From: Balanoglossus misakiensis
Taxonomy: Eukaryota > Hemichordata
Length of the DNA stretch: 64,000 nt
Assembly (NCBI GenBank): GCA_040954595.2
Contig: CM082589.2
Location: 8,804,001 to 8,868,000 of the forward strand
Reading direction: 5' to 3'
Below the pieces are notes generated by a model. The model made no database searches. It worked only from the letters and a program-made list of their open reading frames with translations, and had not been told where the DNA came from. Every line of letters starts with the position of its first letter. The stretch's first letter is position 1. The position numbers and the translations under genes are program-made. This document shows, piece after piece, positions 25,446 to 37,485 of this stretch.

Positions 25446-28400
25446 AACAGTCTCAGGAAGTAAGCTTTCAGCCTACCAATGTAGCTATTGTATTTTCCAC
25501 TTTTTGTAATTGAAGCCTGACTGTCGCCTGTCTTAGGTCACCACTTCATAAGCGGTCTTACCCGTCATTGGCACAAACAGTCTCAGGAAGTAAGCTTTCA
25601 GCCTACCATTGAAGCTATTGTATTTTCTACTTTTTGTAAGTGAAGCCTGACTGTCGCCTGTCTTAGGTCACCACTTCATAAGCGGTCTTACCCGTCATTG
25701 GCACAAACAGTCTCAGGAAGTAAGCTTTCAGCCTACCAATGTAGCTATTGTATTTTCCACTTTTTGTAAGTGAAGCCTGACTGTCGCCTGTCTTAGGTCA
25801 CCGCTTCATAAGCGGTCTTACCCGTCATTGGAACAAACAGTCTCAGGACGTAAGCTTTCAGCCTACCAATGTAGCTATTGTATTTTCCACTTTTTGTAAG
25901 TGAAGCCTGACTGTCGCCTGTCTTAGGTCACCACTTCATAAGCAGTCTTACCCGTCATTGGCACAAACAGTCTCAGGAAGTAAGCTTTCAGCCTACCAAT
26001 GTAGCTATTGTATTTTCCACTTTTTGTAAGTGAAGCCTGACTGTCGCCTGTCTTAGGTCACCACTTCATAAGCGGTCATACCCGTCATTGGCACAAACAG
26101 TCTCAGGAAGTAAGCTTTCAGCCTACCAATGTAGCTATTGTATTTTCCACTTTTTGTAAGTGAATCCTGACTGTCGCCTGTCTTAGGTCACCACTTCATA
26201 AGCGGTCTTACCCGTCATTGGCACAAACAGTCTCAGGAAGTAAGCTTTCAGCCTACCAATGTAGCTATTTTATTTTCCACTTTTTGTAAGTGAAGCCTGA
26301 CTGTCGCCTGTCTTAGGTCACCACTTCATAAGCGGTCTTACCCGTCATTGGCACAAACAGTCAAGGAAGTAAGCTTTCAGCCTACCAATGTAGCTATTAT
26401 ATTTTCCACTTTTTGTAAGTGAAGCCTGACTGTCGCCTGTCTTAGGTCACCACTTCATAGGCAGTCTTACCCGTCATTGGCACAAACAGTCTCAGGAAGT
26501 AAGCTTTTAGCCTACCAATGTAGCTATTGTATTTTCCACTTTTTGTAAGTGAAGCCTGACTGTCGCCTGTCTTAGGTCACCACTTCATAAGCGGTCTTAC
26601 CCGTCATTGGCACAAACAGCCTCAGGAAGTAAGCTTTCAGCCTACCAATGTAGCTATTGTATTTTCCACTTTTTGTAAGTGAAGCCTGACTGTCGGCTGT
26701 CTTAGGTCACCACTTCATAAGCGGTCTTACCCGTCATTGGCACAAACAGTCTCAGGAAGTAAGCTTTCAGCCTACCAATGTAGCTATTTTATTTTCCACT
26801 TTTTGTAAGTGAAGCCTGACTGTCGCCTGTCTTAGGTCAACACTTCATAAGCGGTCTTACCCGTCATTGGCACAAACAGTCTCAGGAAGTAAGCTTTCAG
26901 CCTACCAATGTGGCTATTATATTTTCCACTTTTTGTAAGTGAAGCCTGACTGTCGCCTGTCTTAGGTCACCACTTCATAAGCGGTCTTACCCGTCATTGG
27001 CACAAACAGTCTCAGGAAGTAAGCTTTCAGCCTACCAATGTAGCTATTGTATTTTCCACTTTTTGTAAGTGAAGCCTGACTGTCGCCTGTCTTAGGTCAC
27101 CACTTCATAAGCGGTCTTACCCGTCATTGGCACAAACAGTCCCAGGAAGTAAGCTTTCAGCCTACCAATGTAGCTATTGTATTTTCCACTTTTTGTAAGT
27201 GAAGCCTGACTGTCGCCTGTCTTAGGTCACCACTTCATAAGCGGTCTTACTTGTCATTGGCACAAACAGTCTCAGGAAGTAAGCTTTCAGCCTACCAATG
27301 AAGCTATTGTATTTTCCACTTTTTGTAAGTGAAGCCTGACTGTCGCCTGTCTTAGGTCACCACTTCATAAGCTGTCTTACCCGTCATTGGCACAAACAGT
27401 CTCAGGAAGTAAGCTTTCAGCCTACCAATGTAGCTATTGTATTTTCCACTTTTTGTAAGTGAAGCCTGACTGTCGCCTGTCTTAGGTCACCGCTTCATAA
27501 GCGGTCTTACCCGTCATTGGAACAAACAGTCTCAGGACGTAAGCTTTCAGCCTACCAATGTAGCTATTGTATTTTCCACTTTTTGTAAGTGAAGCCTGAC
27601 TGTCGCCTGTCTTAGGTCACCACTTCATAGGCAGTCTTACCCGTCATTGGCACAAACAGTCTCAGGAAGTAAGCTTTTAGCCTACCAATGTAGCTATTGT
27701 ATTTTCCACTTTTTGTAAGTGAAGCCTGACTGTCGCCTGTCTTAGGTCACCACTTCATAAGCGGTCTTACCCGTCATTGGCACAAACAGCCTCAGGAAGT
27801 AAGCTTTCAGCCTACCAATGTAGCTATTGTATTTTCCACTTTTTGTAAGTGAAGCCTGACTGTCGGCTGTCTTAGGTCACCACTTCATAAGCGGTCTTAC
27901 CCGTCATTGGCACAAACAGTCTCAGGAAGTAAGCTTTCAGCCTACCAATGTAGCTATTTTATTTTCCACTTTTTGTAAGTGAAGCCTGACTGTCGCCTGT
28001 CTTAGGTCAACACTTCATAAGCGGTCTTACCCGTCATTGGCACAAACAGTCTCAGGAAGTAAGCTTTCAGCCTACCAATGTGGCTATTATATTTTCCACT
28101 TTTTGTAAGTGAAGCCTGACTGTCGCCTGTCTTAGGTCACCACTTCATAAGCGGTCTTACCCGTCATTGGCACAAACAGTCTCAGGAAGTAAGCTTTCAG
28201 CCTACCAATGTAGCTATTGTATTTTCCACTTTTTGTAAGTGAAGCCTGACTGTCGCCTGTCTTAGGTCACCACTTCATAAGCGGTCTTACCTGTCATTGG
28301 CACAAACAGTCTCAGGAAGTAAGCTTTCAGCCTACCAATGTAGCTATTGTATTTTCCACTTTTTGTAATTGAAGCCTGACTGTCGCCTGTCTTAGGTCAC

Positions 28401-29317
28401 CACTTCATAAGCGGTCTTACCCGTCATTGGCACAAACAGTCTCAGGAAGTAAGCTTTCAGCCTACCATTGAAGCTATTGTATTTTCTACTTTTTGTAAGT
28501 GAAGCCTGACTGTCGCCTGTCTTAGGTCACCACTTCATAAGCGGTCTTACCCGTCATTGGCACAAACAGTCTCAGGAAGTAAGCTTTCAGCCTACCAATG
28601 TAGCTATTGTATTTTCCACTTTTTGTAAGTGAAGCCTGACTGTCGCCTGTCTTAGGTCACCGCTTCATAAGCGGTCTTACCCGTCATTGGAACAAACAGT
28701 CTCAGGACGTAAGCTTTCAGCCTACCAATGTAGCTATTGTATTTTCCACTTTTTGTAAGTGAAGCCTGACTGTCGCCTGTCTTAGGTCACCACTTCATAA
28801 GCAGTCTTACCCGTCATTGGCACAAACAGTCTCAGGAAGTAAGCTTTCAGCCTACCAATGTAGCTATTGTATTTTCCACTTTTTGTAAGTGAAGCCTGAC
28901 TGTCGCCTGTCTTAGGTCACCACTTCATAAGCGGTCATACCCGTCATTGGCACAAACAGTCTCAGGAAGTAAGCTTTCAGCCTACCAATGTAGCTATTGT
29001 ATTTTCCACTTTTTGTAAGTGAATCCTGACTGTCGCCTGTCTTAGGTCACCACTTCATAAGCGGTCTTACCCGTCATTGGCACAAACAGTCTCAGGAAGT
29101 AAGCTTTCAGCCTACCAATGTAGCTATTTTATTTTCCACTTTTTGTAAGTGAAGCCTGACTGTCGCCTGTCTTAGGTCACCACTTCATAAGCGGTCTTAC
29201 CCGTCATTGGCACAAACAGTCAAGGAAGTAAGCTTTCAGCCTACCAATGTAGCTATTATATTTTCCACTTTTTGTAAGTGAAGCCTGACTGTCGCCTGTC
29301 TTAGGTCACCACTTCAT
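23590..29317. repeat. 22-monomer (2,859-bp) tandem duplication
   Basis: Two adjacent copies, about 23590-26458 and 26459-29317. All shared markers are offset by exactly 2,859 bp: GGCAGTCTTA 23601/26460, CCCAGG 24282/27141, CCGCTTCATA 24631/27490 and 25801/28660, and the TCAAGG one-base deletion 26361/29220. The figure is 22 x 130 minus 1, explained by that shared deletion. A few sites differ between copies (AGCAGTC at 25161 against AGCGGTC in the second). Confidence 0.9.
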
Positions 29318-30099
29318 AAGCGGTCTTACCCGTCATTGGCACAAACAGTCTCAGGAAGTAAGCTTTCAGCCTACCAATGTAGCTATTGTATTTTCCACTT
29401 TTTGTAAGTGAAGTCTGACTGTCGCCTGTCTTAGGTCACCACTTCATAAGCGGTCTTACCCGTCATTGGCACAAACAGTCTCAGGAAGTAAGCTTTCAGC
29501 CTACCAATGAAGCTATTGTATTTTCCACTTTTTGTAAGTGAAGCCTGACTGTCGCCTGTCTTAGGTCACCACTTCATAAGCGGTCTTACCCGTCATTGGC
29601 ACAAACAGTCTCAGGAAGTAAGCTTTCAGCCTACCAATATAGCTATTGTATTTTCCACTTTTTGTAAGTGAAGCCTGACTGTCGCCTGTCTTAGGTCACC
29701 ACTTCATAAGCGGTCTTACCCGTCATTGGCACAAACTGGCTCAGGAAGTAAGCTTTCAGCCTACCAATGTAGCTATTGTATTTTTCACTTTTTGTAAGTG
29801 AAGTCTGACTGTCGCCTGTCTTTGGTCACCACTTCATAAGCGGTCTTACCCGTCATTGGCACAAACAGTCTCAGGAAGTAAGCTTTCAGCCTACCAATGT
29901 AGCTATTGTATTTTCCACTTTTTGTAAGTGAAGCCTGACTGTCGCCTGTCTTAGTTCAACACTTCATAAGCGGTCTTACCCGTCATTGGCACAAACAGTC
30001 TCAGGAAGTAAGCTTTCAGCCTACCAATGTAGCTATTGTATTTTACACTTTTTGTAAGTGAAGCCTGACTGTCGCCTGTCTTAGGTCACCACTTCATAA

Positions 30100-31151
30100 G
30101 CGGCCGCGGTCTTACCCGTCATTGGCACAAACAGTCTCAGGAAGTAAGCTTTCAGCCTGCCAATGTAGCTATTGTATTTTCCACTTTTTGTAAGTGAAGC
30201 CCTCTTGTCGCCTGTCTTAGGTCACCACTTCATAAGCGGTCTTACCCGTCATTGGCACAAACAGTCACAGGAAGTAAGCTTTCACGTACCAATGTAGCTA
30301 TTGTATTTTCCACTTTTTGTAAGTGAAGCCTTACTGTCGCCTGTCTTAGGTCACCACTTCATAAGCGGTCTTACCCGTCATTGGCACAAACAGTCTCAGG
30401 AAGTAAGCTTTCAGCCTACCAATGTAGCTATTATATTTTCCAGTTTTTGTAAGTGAAGCCTGACAATCGCCTGTCTAAGGTCACCACTTCATAAGTGGTC
30501 TTACCCGTTATTGGCACAAACAGTCTCAGGAAGTAAGCTTTCAGCCTACCAATGTAGCTATTGTATTTTCCACTTTTTGTAAGTGAAGCCTGACTGTCGC
30601 CTGTCTTAGGTCACCACTTCATAAGCGGTCTTACCCGTAATTGGCACAAACAGTCTCAGGAAGTAAGCTTTCAGCCTACCAATATAGCTATTGTATTTTC
30701 CACTTTTTGTAAGTGAAGCCCTCTTGTCGCCTGTCTTAGGTCACCACTTCATAAGCGGTCTTACCCGTCATTGGCACAAACAGTCACAGGAAGTAAGCTT
30801 TCACGTACCAATGTAGCTATTGTATTTTCCACTTTTTGTAAGTGAAGCCTGACTGTCGCCTGTCTTAGGTCACCACTTCATAAGCGGTCTTACCCGTCAT
30901 TGGCACAAACAGTCTCAGGAAGTAAGCTTTCAGCCTACCAATGTAGCTATTATATTTTCCACTTTTTGTAAGTGAAGCCTGACTGTCGCCTGTCTTAGGT
31001 CACCACTTCATAAGCGGTCTTACCTGTCATTGGCACAAACAGTCTCAGGAAGTAAGCTTTCAGCCTTCCAATGTAGCTATTGTATTTTCCACTTTTTGTA
31101 AGTGAAGCCTGACTGTCGCCTGTCTTAGGTCACCACTTCATAAGCGGCCGC
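30100..31151. repeat. NotI/SacII monomer variant pair, eight-monomer spacing
   Basis: A 6-bp gain turns TAAGCGGTCTTACC into TAAGCGGCCGCGGTCTTACC, creating GCGGCCGC (NotI) and CCGCGG (SacII). It is found at 30100-30107 and 31144-31151, 1,044 bp apart. Each is followed by the same companion variants (GAAGCCCTCTTGTCG, then CAGTCACAGG). In block 3 the variant recurs at 49353, 51307, 52352 and 57166. Confidence 0.93.
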
Positions 31152-34100
31152 GGTCTTACCCGTCATTGGCACAAACAGTCTCAGGAAGTAAGCTTTCAGC
31201 CTACCAATGTAGCTATTGTATTTTCCACTTTTTGTAAGTGAAGCCCTCTTGTCGCCTGTCTTAGGTCACCACTTCATAAGCGGTCTTACCCGTCATTGGC
31301 ACAAACAGTCACAGGAAGTAAGCTTTCACCTACCAATGAAGCTATTGTTTTTTCCACTTTTTGTAAGTGAAGCCTGACTGTCGCCTGTCTTAGGTCACCA
31401 CTTCATAAGCGGTCTTACCCGTCATTGGCACAAACAGTCTCAGGAAGTAAGCTTTCAGCCTACCAATGTAGCTATTATATTTTCCAGTTTTTGTAAGTGA
31501 AGCCTGACTGTCGCCTGTCTAAGGTCACCACTTCATAAGTGGTCTTACCCGTTATTGGCACAAACAGTCTCAGGAAGTAAGCTTTCAGCCTACCAATGTA
31601 GCTTTTGTATTTTCCACTTTTTGTAAGTGAAGCCTGACTGTCGCCTGTCTTAGGTCACCACTTCATAAGCGATCTTACCTGTCATTGGCACAAACAGTCT
31701 CAGGAAGTAAGCTTTCAGCCTACCAATGTAGCTATTGTATTTTCCACTTTTTGTAAGTGAAGCCTGACTGTCGCCTGTCTTAGGTCACCACTTCATAAGC
31801 GGTCTTACCCGTCATTGGCACAAACAGTCTCAGGAAGTAAGCTTTCAGCCTACCAATGTAGCTATTGAATTTTCCACTTTTTGTAAGTGAAGCCTGACTG
31901 TCGCCTGTCTTAGGTCACCACTTCATAAGCGGTCTTACCCGTCATTGGCACAAACAGTCTCAGGAAGTAAGCTTTCAGCCTACCAATGTAGCTATTATAT
32001 TTTCCACTTTTTGTAAGTGAAGCCTGACTGTCGCCTGTCTTAGGTCACCACTTCATAAGTGGTCTTACCCGTTATTGGCACAAACAGTCTCAGGAAGTAA
32101 GCTTTCAGCCTACCAATGTAGCTATTGTATTTTCCACTTTTTGTAAGTGAAGCCTGACTGTCGCCTATCTTAGGTCACCACTTCATAAGCGGTCTTACCT
32201 GTCATTGGCACAAACAGTCTCAGGAAGTAAGCTTTCAGCCTACCAATGTAGCTATTGTATTTTCCACTTTTTGTAAGTGAAGCCTGACTGTCGTCTGTCT
32301 TAGGTCACCACTTCATAAGCGGTCTTACCCGTCATTGGCACAAACAGTCTCAGGAAGTAAGCTTTCAGCCTACCAATGTAGCTATTGTATTTTCCACTTT
32401 TTGTAAGTGAAGCCTGACTGTCGCCTGTCTTAGGTCACCACTTCATAAGCGGTCTTACCCGTCATTGGCACAAACAGTCTCAGGACGTAAGCTTTCAGCC
32501 TACCAATGTAGCTATTGTATTTTCCACTTTTTATAAGTGAAGCCTGACTGTCGCCTGTCTTAGGTCACCACTTCATAAGCGGTCTTACCCGTCATTGGCA
32601 CAAACAGTCACAGGAAGTAAGCTTTCAGCCTACCAATGTAGCTATTGTATTTTCCACTTTTTGTAAGTGAAGCCTGACTGTCGCCTGTCTTAGGTCACCA
32701 CTTCATAAGCGGTCTTACCCGTCATTGGCACAAACAGTCTCAGGAAGTAAGCTTTCAGCCTACCAATGTAGCTATTTTATTTTCCACTTTTTGTAAGTGA
32801 AGCCTGACTGTCGCCTGTCTTAGGTCACCACTTCATAAGCGGTCTTACCCGTCATTGGCACAAACAGTCTCAGGAAGTAAGCTTTCAGCCTACCGATGTA
32901 GCTATTGTATTTTCCGCTTTTTGTAAGTGAAGCCTGACTATCGCCTGTCTTAGGTCACCACTTCATAAGCGGTCTTACCCGTCATTGGCATAAACAGTCT
33001 CAGGAAGTAAGCTTTCAGCCTACCAATGTAGCTATTATATTTTCCACTTTTTGTAAGTGAAGCCTGACTGTCGCCTGTCTTAGGTCACCACTTCATAAGC
33101 GGTCTTACCTGTCATTGGCACAAACAGTCTTAGGAAGTAAGCTTTCAGCCTACCAATGTAGCTATTGTATTTTCCACTTTTTGTAAGTGAAGCCTGACTG
33201 TCGCCTGTCTTAGGTCACCACTTCATAAGCGGTCTTACCCGTCATTGGCACAAACAGTCTTAGGAAGTAAGCTTTCAGCCTACCAATGAAGCTATTGTAT
33301 TTTCCACTTTTTGTAAGTGAAGCCTGACTGTCGCCTGTCTTAGGTCACCACTTCATAAGCGGTCTTACCCGTCATTGGCACAAACAGTCTCAGGAAGTAA
33401 GCTTTCAGCCTACCAATGTAGCTATTGTATTTTCCACTTTTTGTAAGTGAAGCCTGACTGTCGCCTGTCTTAGGTCACCACTTCATAAGCGGTCTTACCC
33501 GTCATTGGCACAAACAGTCTCAGGAAGTAAGCTTTCAGCCTACCAATGTAGCTATTGTATTTTCCACTTTTTGTAAGTGAAGCCTGACTGTCGCCTGTCT
33601 TAGGTCACCACTTCATAAGCGGTCTTACCCGTCATTGGCACAAACAGTCTCAGAAAGTAAGCTTTCAGCCTACCAATGTAGCTATTGTATTTTCCACTTT
33701 TTGTAAGTGAAGCCTGACTGTCGCCTGTCTTAGATCACCACTTCATAAGCGGTCTTACAGGTCATTGGCACAAACAGTCTCAGGAAGTAAGCTTTCAGCC
33801 TACCAATGTAGCTATTATATTTTCCACTTTTTGTAAGTGAAGCCTGACTGTCGCCTGTCTTAGGTCACCACTTCATAAGCGGTCTTACCCGTCATTGGCA
33901 CAAACAGTCTTAGGAAGTAAGCTTTCAGCCTACCAATGAAGCTATTGTATTTTCCACTTTTTGTAAGTGAAGCCTGATTGTCGCCTGTCTTAGGTCACCA
34001 CTTCATAAGCGGTCTTACCCGTCATTGGCACAAACAGTCTCAGGAAGTAAGCTTTCAGCCTACCAATGTAGCTATTGTATTTTCCACTTTTTGTAAGTGA

Positions 34101-35763
34101 AGCCTGACTGTCGCCTGTCTTAGGTCACCACTTCATAAGCGGTCTTACCCGTCATTGGCACAAACAGTCTCAGGAAGTAAGCTTTCAGCCTACCAATGTA
34201 GCTATTGTATTTTCCACTTTTTGTAAGTGAAGCCTGACTGTCGCCTGTCTTAGGTCACCACTTCATAAGCGGTCTTACCCGTCATTGGCACAAACAGTCT
34301 TAGGAAGTAAGCTTTCAGCCTACCAATGAAGCTATTGTATTTTCCACTTTTTGTAAGTGAAGCATGATTGTCGCCTGTCTTAGGTCACCACTTCATAAGC
34401 GGTCTTACCCGTCATTGGCACAAACAGTCTCAGGAAGTAAGCTTTCAGCCTACCAATGTAGCTATTGTATTTTCCACTTTTTGTAAGTGAAGCCTGACTG
34501 TCGCCTGTCTTAGGTCACCACTTCATAAGCGGTCTTACCCGTCATTGGCACAAACAGTCTCAGGAAGTAAGCTTTCAGCCTACCAATGTAGCTATTGTAT
34601 TTTCCACTTTTTGTAAGTGAAGCCTGACTGTCGCCTGTCTTAGGTCACCACTTCATAAGCGGTCTTACCCGTCATTGGCACAAACAGTCTCAGAAAGTAA
34701 GCTTTTAGCCTACCAATGTAGCTATTGTATTTTCCACTTTTTGTAAGTGAAGCCTGACTGTCGTCTGTCTTAGGTCACCACTTCATAAGCGGTCTTACCC
34801 GTCATTGGCACAAACAGTCTCAGGAAGTAAGCTTTCAGCCTACCAATGTAGCTATTGTATTTTCCACTTTTTGTAAGTGAAGCCTGACTGTCGCCTGTCT
34901 TAGGTCACCACTTCATAAGCGGTCTTACCCGTCATTGGCACAAACTGTCTCAGGAAGTAAGCTTTCAGCCTACCAATGTAGCTATTGTATTTTCCACTTT
35001 TTGTAAGTGAAGCCTGACTGTCGCCTGTCTTAGGTCACCACTTCATAAGCGGTCTTACCCGTCATTGGCACAAACAGTCTCAGGAAGTAAGCTTTCAGCC
35101 TACCAATGTAGCTATTGTATTTTCCACTTTTTGTAAGTGAAGCCTGACTGTCGCCTGTCTTAGGTCACCACTTCATAAGCGGTCTTACCCGTCATTGGCA
35201 CAAACAGTCTCAGGAAGTAAGCTTTCAGCATACCAATGTAGCTATTTTATTTTCCACTTTTTGTAAGTGAAGCCTGACTGTCGCCTGTCTTAGGTCACCA
35301 CTTCATAAGCGGTCTTACCCGTCATTGGCACAAACAGTCTCAGGAAGTAAGCTTTCAGTCTACCAATGTAGCTATTGTATTTTCCACTTTTTGTAAGTGA
35401 AGCCTGACTGTCGCCTGTCTTAGGTCACCACTTCATAAGCGGTCTTACCCGTCATTGGCACAAACAGTCTCAGGAAGTAAGCTTTCAGCCTACCAATGTA
35501 GCTATTGTATTTTTCACTTTTTGTAAGTGAAGCCTGACTGTCGCCTGTCTTAGGTCACCACTTCATAAGCGGTCTTACCCGTCATTGGCACAAACAGTCT
35601 CAGGAAGTAAGCTTTAAGCCTACCATTGTAGCTATTGTATTTTCCACTTTTTGTAAGTGAAGCCTGACTGTCGCCTGTCTTAGGTCAACACTTCATAAGC
35701 GGTCTTACCCGTCATTGGCACAAACAGTCTCAGGAAGTAAGCTTTCAGCCTACCAATGTAGCT

Positions 35764-35767
35764 ATTG
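35764..35767. repeat. Left target-site duplication of the LTR element
   Basis: ATTG at satellite phase 75-78, repeated at 43829-43832. A 4-bp duplication is within the range seen for Ty3/gypsy integrases. Confidence 0.85.
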
Positions 35768-35977
35768 TGTAACGGCCTTGTTGATCCATTGAATTTGTAT
35801 ACATGTATATCTGTATGTATGTTATACCTGTATCTTATAGTAATTAGTTATTCAATTATTCATATGACGTAATAGTACTTACCTTCAATTGGTTAATCTT
35901 AATTATATGCAAACCACCTGGAAGTTTCATTTGACCAATGAACACAAGCTAATCTGGCACTATGATGTAATTGCTGA

Positions 35978-36011
35978 TATAAAAGGACATGGTGCATAAA
36001 ATTGGTCAGTT
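35978..36011 (+). promoter_or_regulatory. LTR core promoter: TATA box and initiator
   Basis: TATAAAAG at 35978-35985 is followed by TCAGTT at 36006-36011, a match to the arthropod-type initiator TCAKTY. Its A (36008) is 30 bp from the first T of the TATA box. This spacing is typical of RNA polymerase II core promoters. The predicted start is also the first base of the 64-bp repeat. The 3' LTR copy of the TATA box is at 43397-43404. Confidence 0.7.
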
Positions 36012-36071
36012 CACCTCTGTAGCCAGACCGGCCACACACGTTGGAACTGACATGTATTTGTTCCATTTCAG
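36008..36071 (+). repeat. LTR-internal 64-bp direct repeat, copy 1
   Basis: Starts AGTTCACCTCTGTAGCC and ends TTCCATTTCAG. It is directly followed by GTTAGT, so the copy-1 edge reads CAG/GTTAGT, close to a splice donor. Copy 2 lies 255 bp downstream. The same pair is in the 3' LTR (43427-43490 and 43682-43745). Confidence 0.93.
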
Positions 36072-36262
36072 GTTAGTTTCCTTGTACCTTACCTGTTGCT
36101 TGAAGCTTTGTATTTTGGTGCATTCTACCGACTCATTTCAGCACAAGTAATTGGTGTCTTTAACTTGCGTCAATTTTCCAATTGTATGTCTATATTTTTC
36201 ACTTGCATGAATTTTGGTGTATTCTGTTGGAGGTGAACTCCCATACATGTGTGTAATTTAGG

Positions 36263-36326
36263 AGTTCACCTCTGTAGCCAGACCGGCCACACACGTTGGA
36301 ACTGACATATATTTGTTCCATTTCAG
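36263..36326 (+). repeat. LTR-internal 64-bp direct repeat, copy 2
   Basis: Identical to copy 1 except A for G at 36309; the 3' LTR version has G, so this is a private mutation of the 5' LTR. It ends TTTGTTCCATTTCAG, a plausible splice acceptor, followed by TTATTAAATG. Confidence 0.93.
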
Positions 36327-36411
36327 TTATTAAATGTAAGGCCTATGTCTTTGTTACCCGTAACCAGTTTGGTGTGAATATGTTGGAATGAACGGCGACA
36401 ACCGTGACAAA

Positions 36412-36430
36412 TGGCGTAGTCGGCAGGATT
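36412..36430 (+). promoter_or_regulatory. Primer-binding site for tRNA-Ser
   Basis: TGGCGTAGTCGGCAGGATT, two bases after the 5' LTR, is the exact 19-nt complement of the 3' end (with CCA) of the animal tRNA-Ser whose T-arm/acceptor end reads AATCCTGCCGACTACG. I recalled this tRNA end from the human tRNA-Ser(AGA/UGA) type. It primes minus-strand DNA synthesis. Confidence 0.9.
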
Positions 36431-37485
36431 TGGCAATTCCTACGCAAGTTCTTGTTTCGGGACGGAGAGGATGATACTGACAAGTGCCATGTTTTAACTG
36501 GTCAGAAGTGTCTGGACAACGGACAACGCCCAACCAGGTGTGTCTTTCGCTGAGCTGGACGTCCTTGGGGAGCCAACCGGACTGCAGACAGACGGGAGCC
36601 AGGTCCAAGCGTCAACGGCGAGGAAAATTCTCTGCAGAGTGCCAAGTGGTGAAGTCGCTGAACTGTTACCGGCCGGAACTGTTTAGTGTGAAGTGTTCAT
36701 CGCGGTATACAAGGTATTGTGTGTCCAGAACTTGACAGTGTTATTCCGTGCGAACTATAGACAGTGCGCATAAATTCCGTCCGTGGCGCATAGTTTCCAT
36801 CTGTGATAACTTCGGACTTGAACTTGTGGACTGGGTATTTTATTGCAAACGAACTTTCTGGTTATTCGCCGTAGAACCTGGTGTAACGTAATGTTTGTAA
36901 ATTTTTCTTAGAAATTTCAATATTGTCTATATAATGCAATGTGGTCAAAGTAGTTTTGACTTTGATTTAATTGTTGAATTGGGCTCCATGTGGATATAAA
37001 CCCATGTTTTGTTGCCTTTAGCCTGCTTTAAAAAAAAAAAAAAAAATTATTTTCTTTCAATAGTATATTTTGGTTAAGTGCTGAAGTATAAATTTTCTTT
37101 GTAAATTTCAGTTCATTATTTTCCAAACGACGTGAAAAAAAAAAAATTGTCAGCGCTTGTTGAAAAAAAACTATTAAGTTATAAGTTAAATATTGTATAT
37201 TGACTTGAGTTAGTTTATTATTGTATTAGTTATTTAGTTGTTTCATTATTATTGAGACTGTCCATGAATGGTCGTATTCATCCAAATCATACATTAGTCT
37301 CTAGAGAACCTTTGGCAGTGTCTGTAAGCTATTCTATGCTTATTTCATTCCCTGTTAACGTATGTGCTATGCCAGTAGATACTGATATTATTGTTAAGAT
37401 TTTCCAGTGAAATAGCTTGCATTGCATCGTATTTAACGACACGTCAGAGTCCTCCCAAATTGCCTTTCATTTTCTGGGGAAAAGA
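36431..37485 (+). other. Untranslated leader of the LTR element
   Basis: About 1.05 kb between the primer site and the gag ATG. It contains several upstream ATGs, A-runs at 37030-37046 and 37135-37146, and a generally AT-rich second half. Two short overlapping reading frames (about 36354-36735) have no recognisable domain and I do not call them genes. It probably holds packaging or translation signals, which cannot be pinpointed. Confidence 0.7.

Larger units (their letters stand above)
12894..35767. repeat. 130-bp satellite array, block 2b
   Basis: About 176 head-to-tail monomers from the gap to the left LTR. The first units are damaged: near 12985 about 20 bp are missing (CACAAACACTTCAGCC), and indels persist to about 16400. 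After that the units are regular 130-mers. Variant monomers recur in fixed order, giving higher-order repeats that are listed separately. The block ends at phase 78 (GCTATTG), where the LTR element inserted. No genes or RNA genes are seen. Confidence 0.98.
35768..36409 (+). repeat. 5' LTR (642 bp)
   Basis: Begins TGTAACGG and ends GTGACA (TG...CA ends). From the predicted start site, U3 is about 35768-36007 and R begins at 36008. It contains two copies of a 64-bp segment (36008-36071 and 36263-36326), a TATA box and an initiator. It is identical to the 3' LTR except at 35895 and 36309. Confidence 0.97.

Noticed and set aside
36354-36735. Short reading frames on both strands in the LTR-element leader
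   Set aside because: They are under 90 codons and overlap each other on opposite strands. No domain is recognisable, and they cover the LTR/primer-site area.
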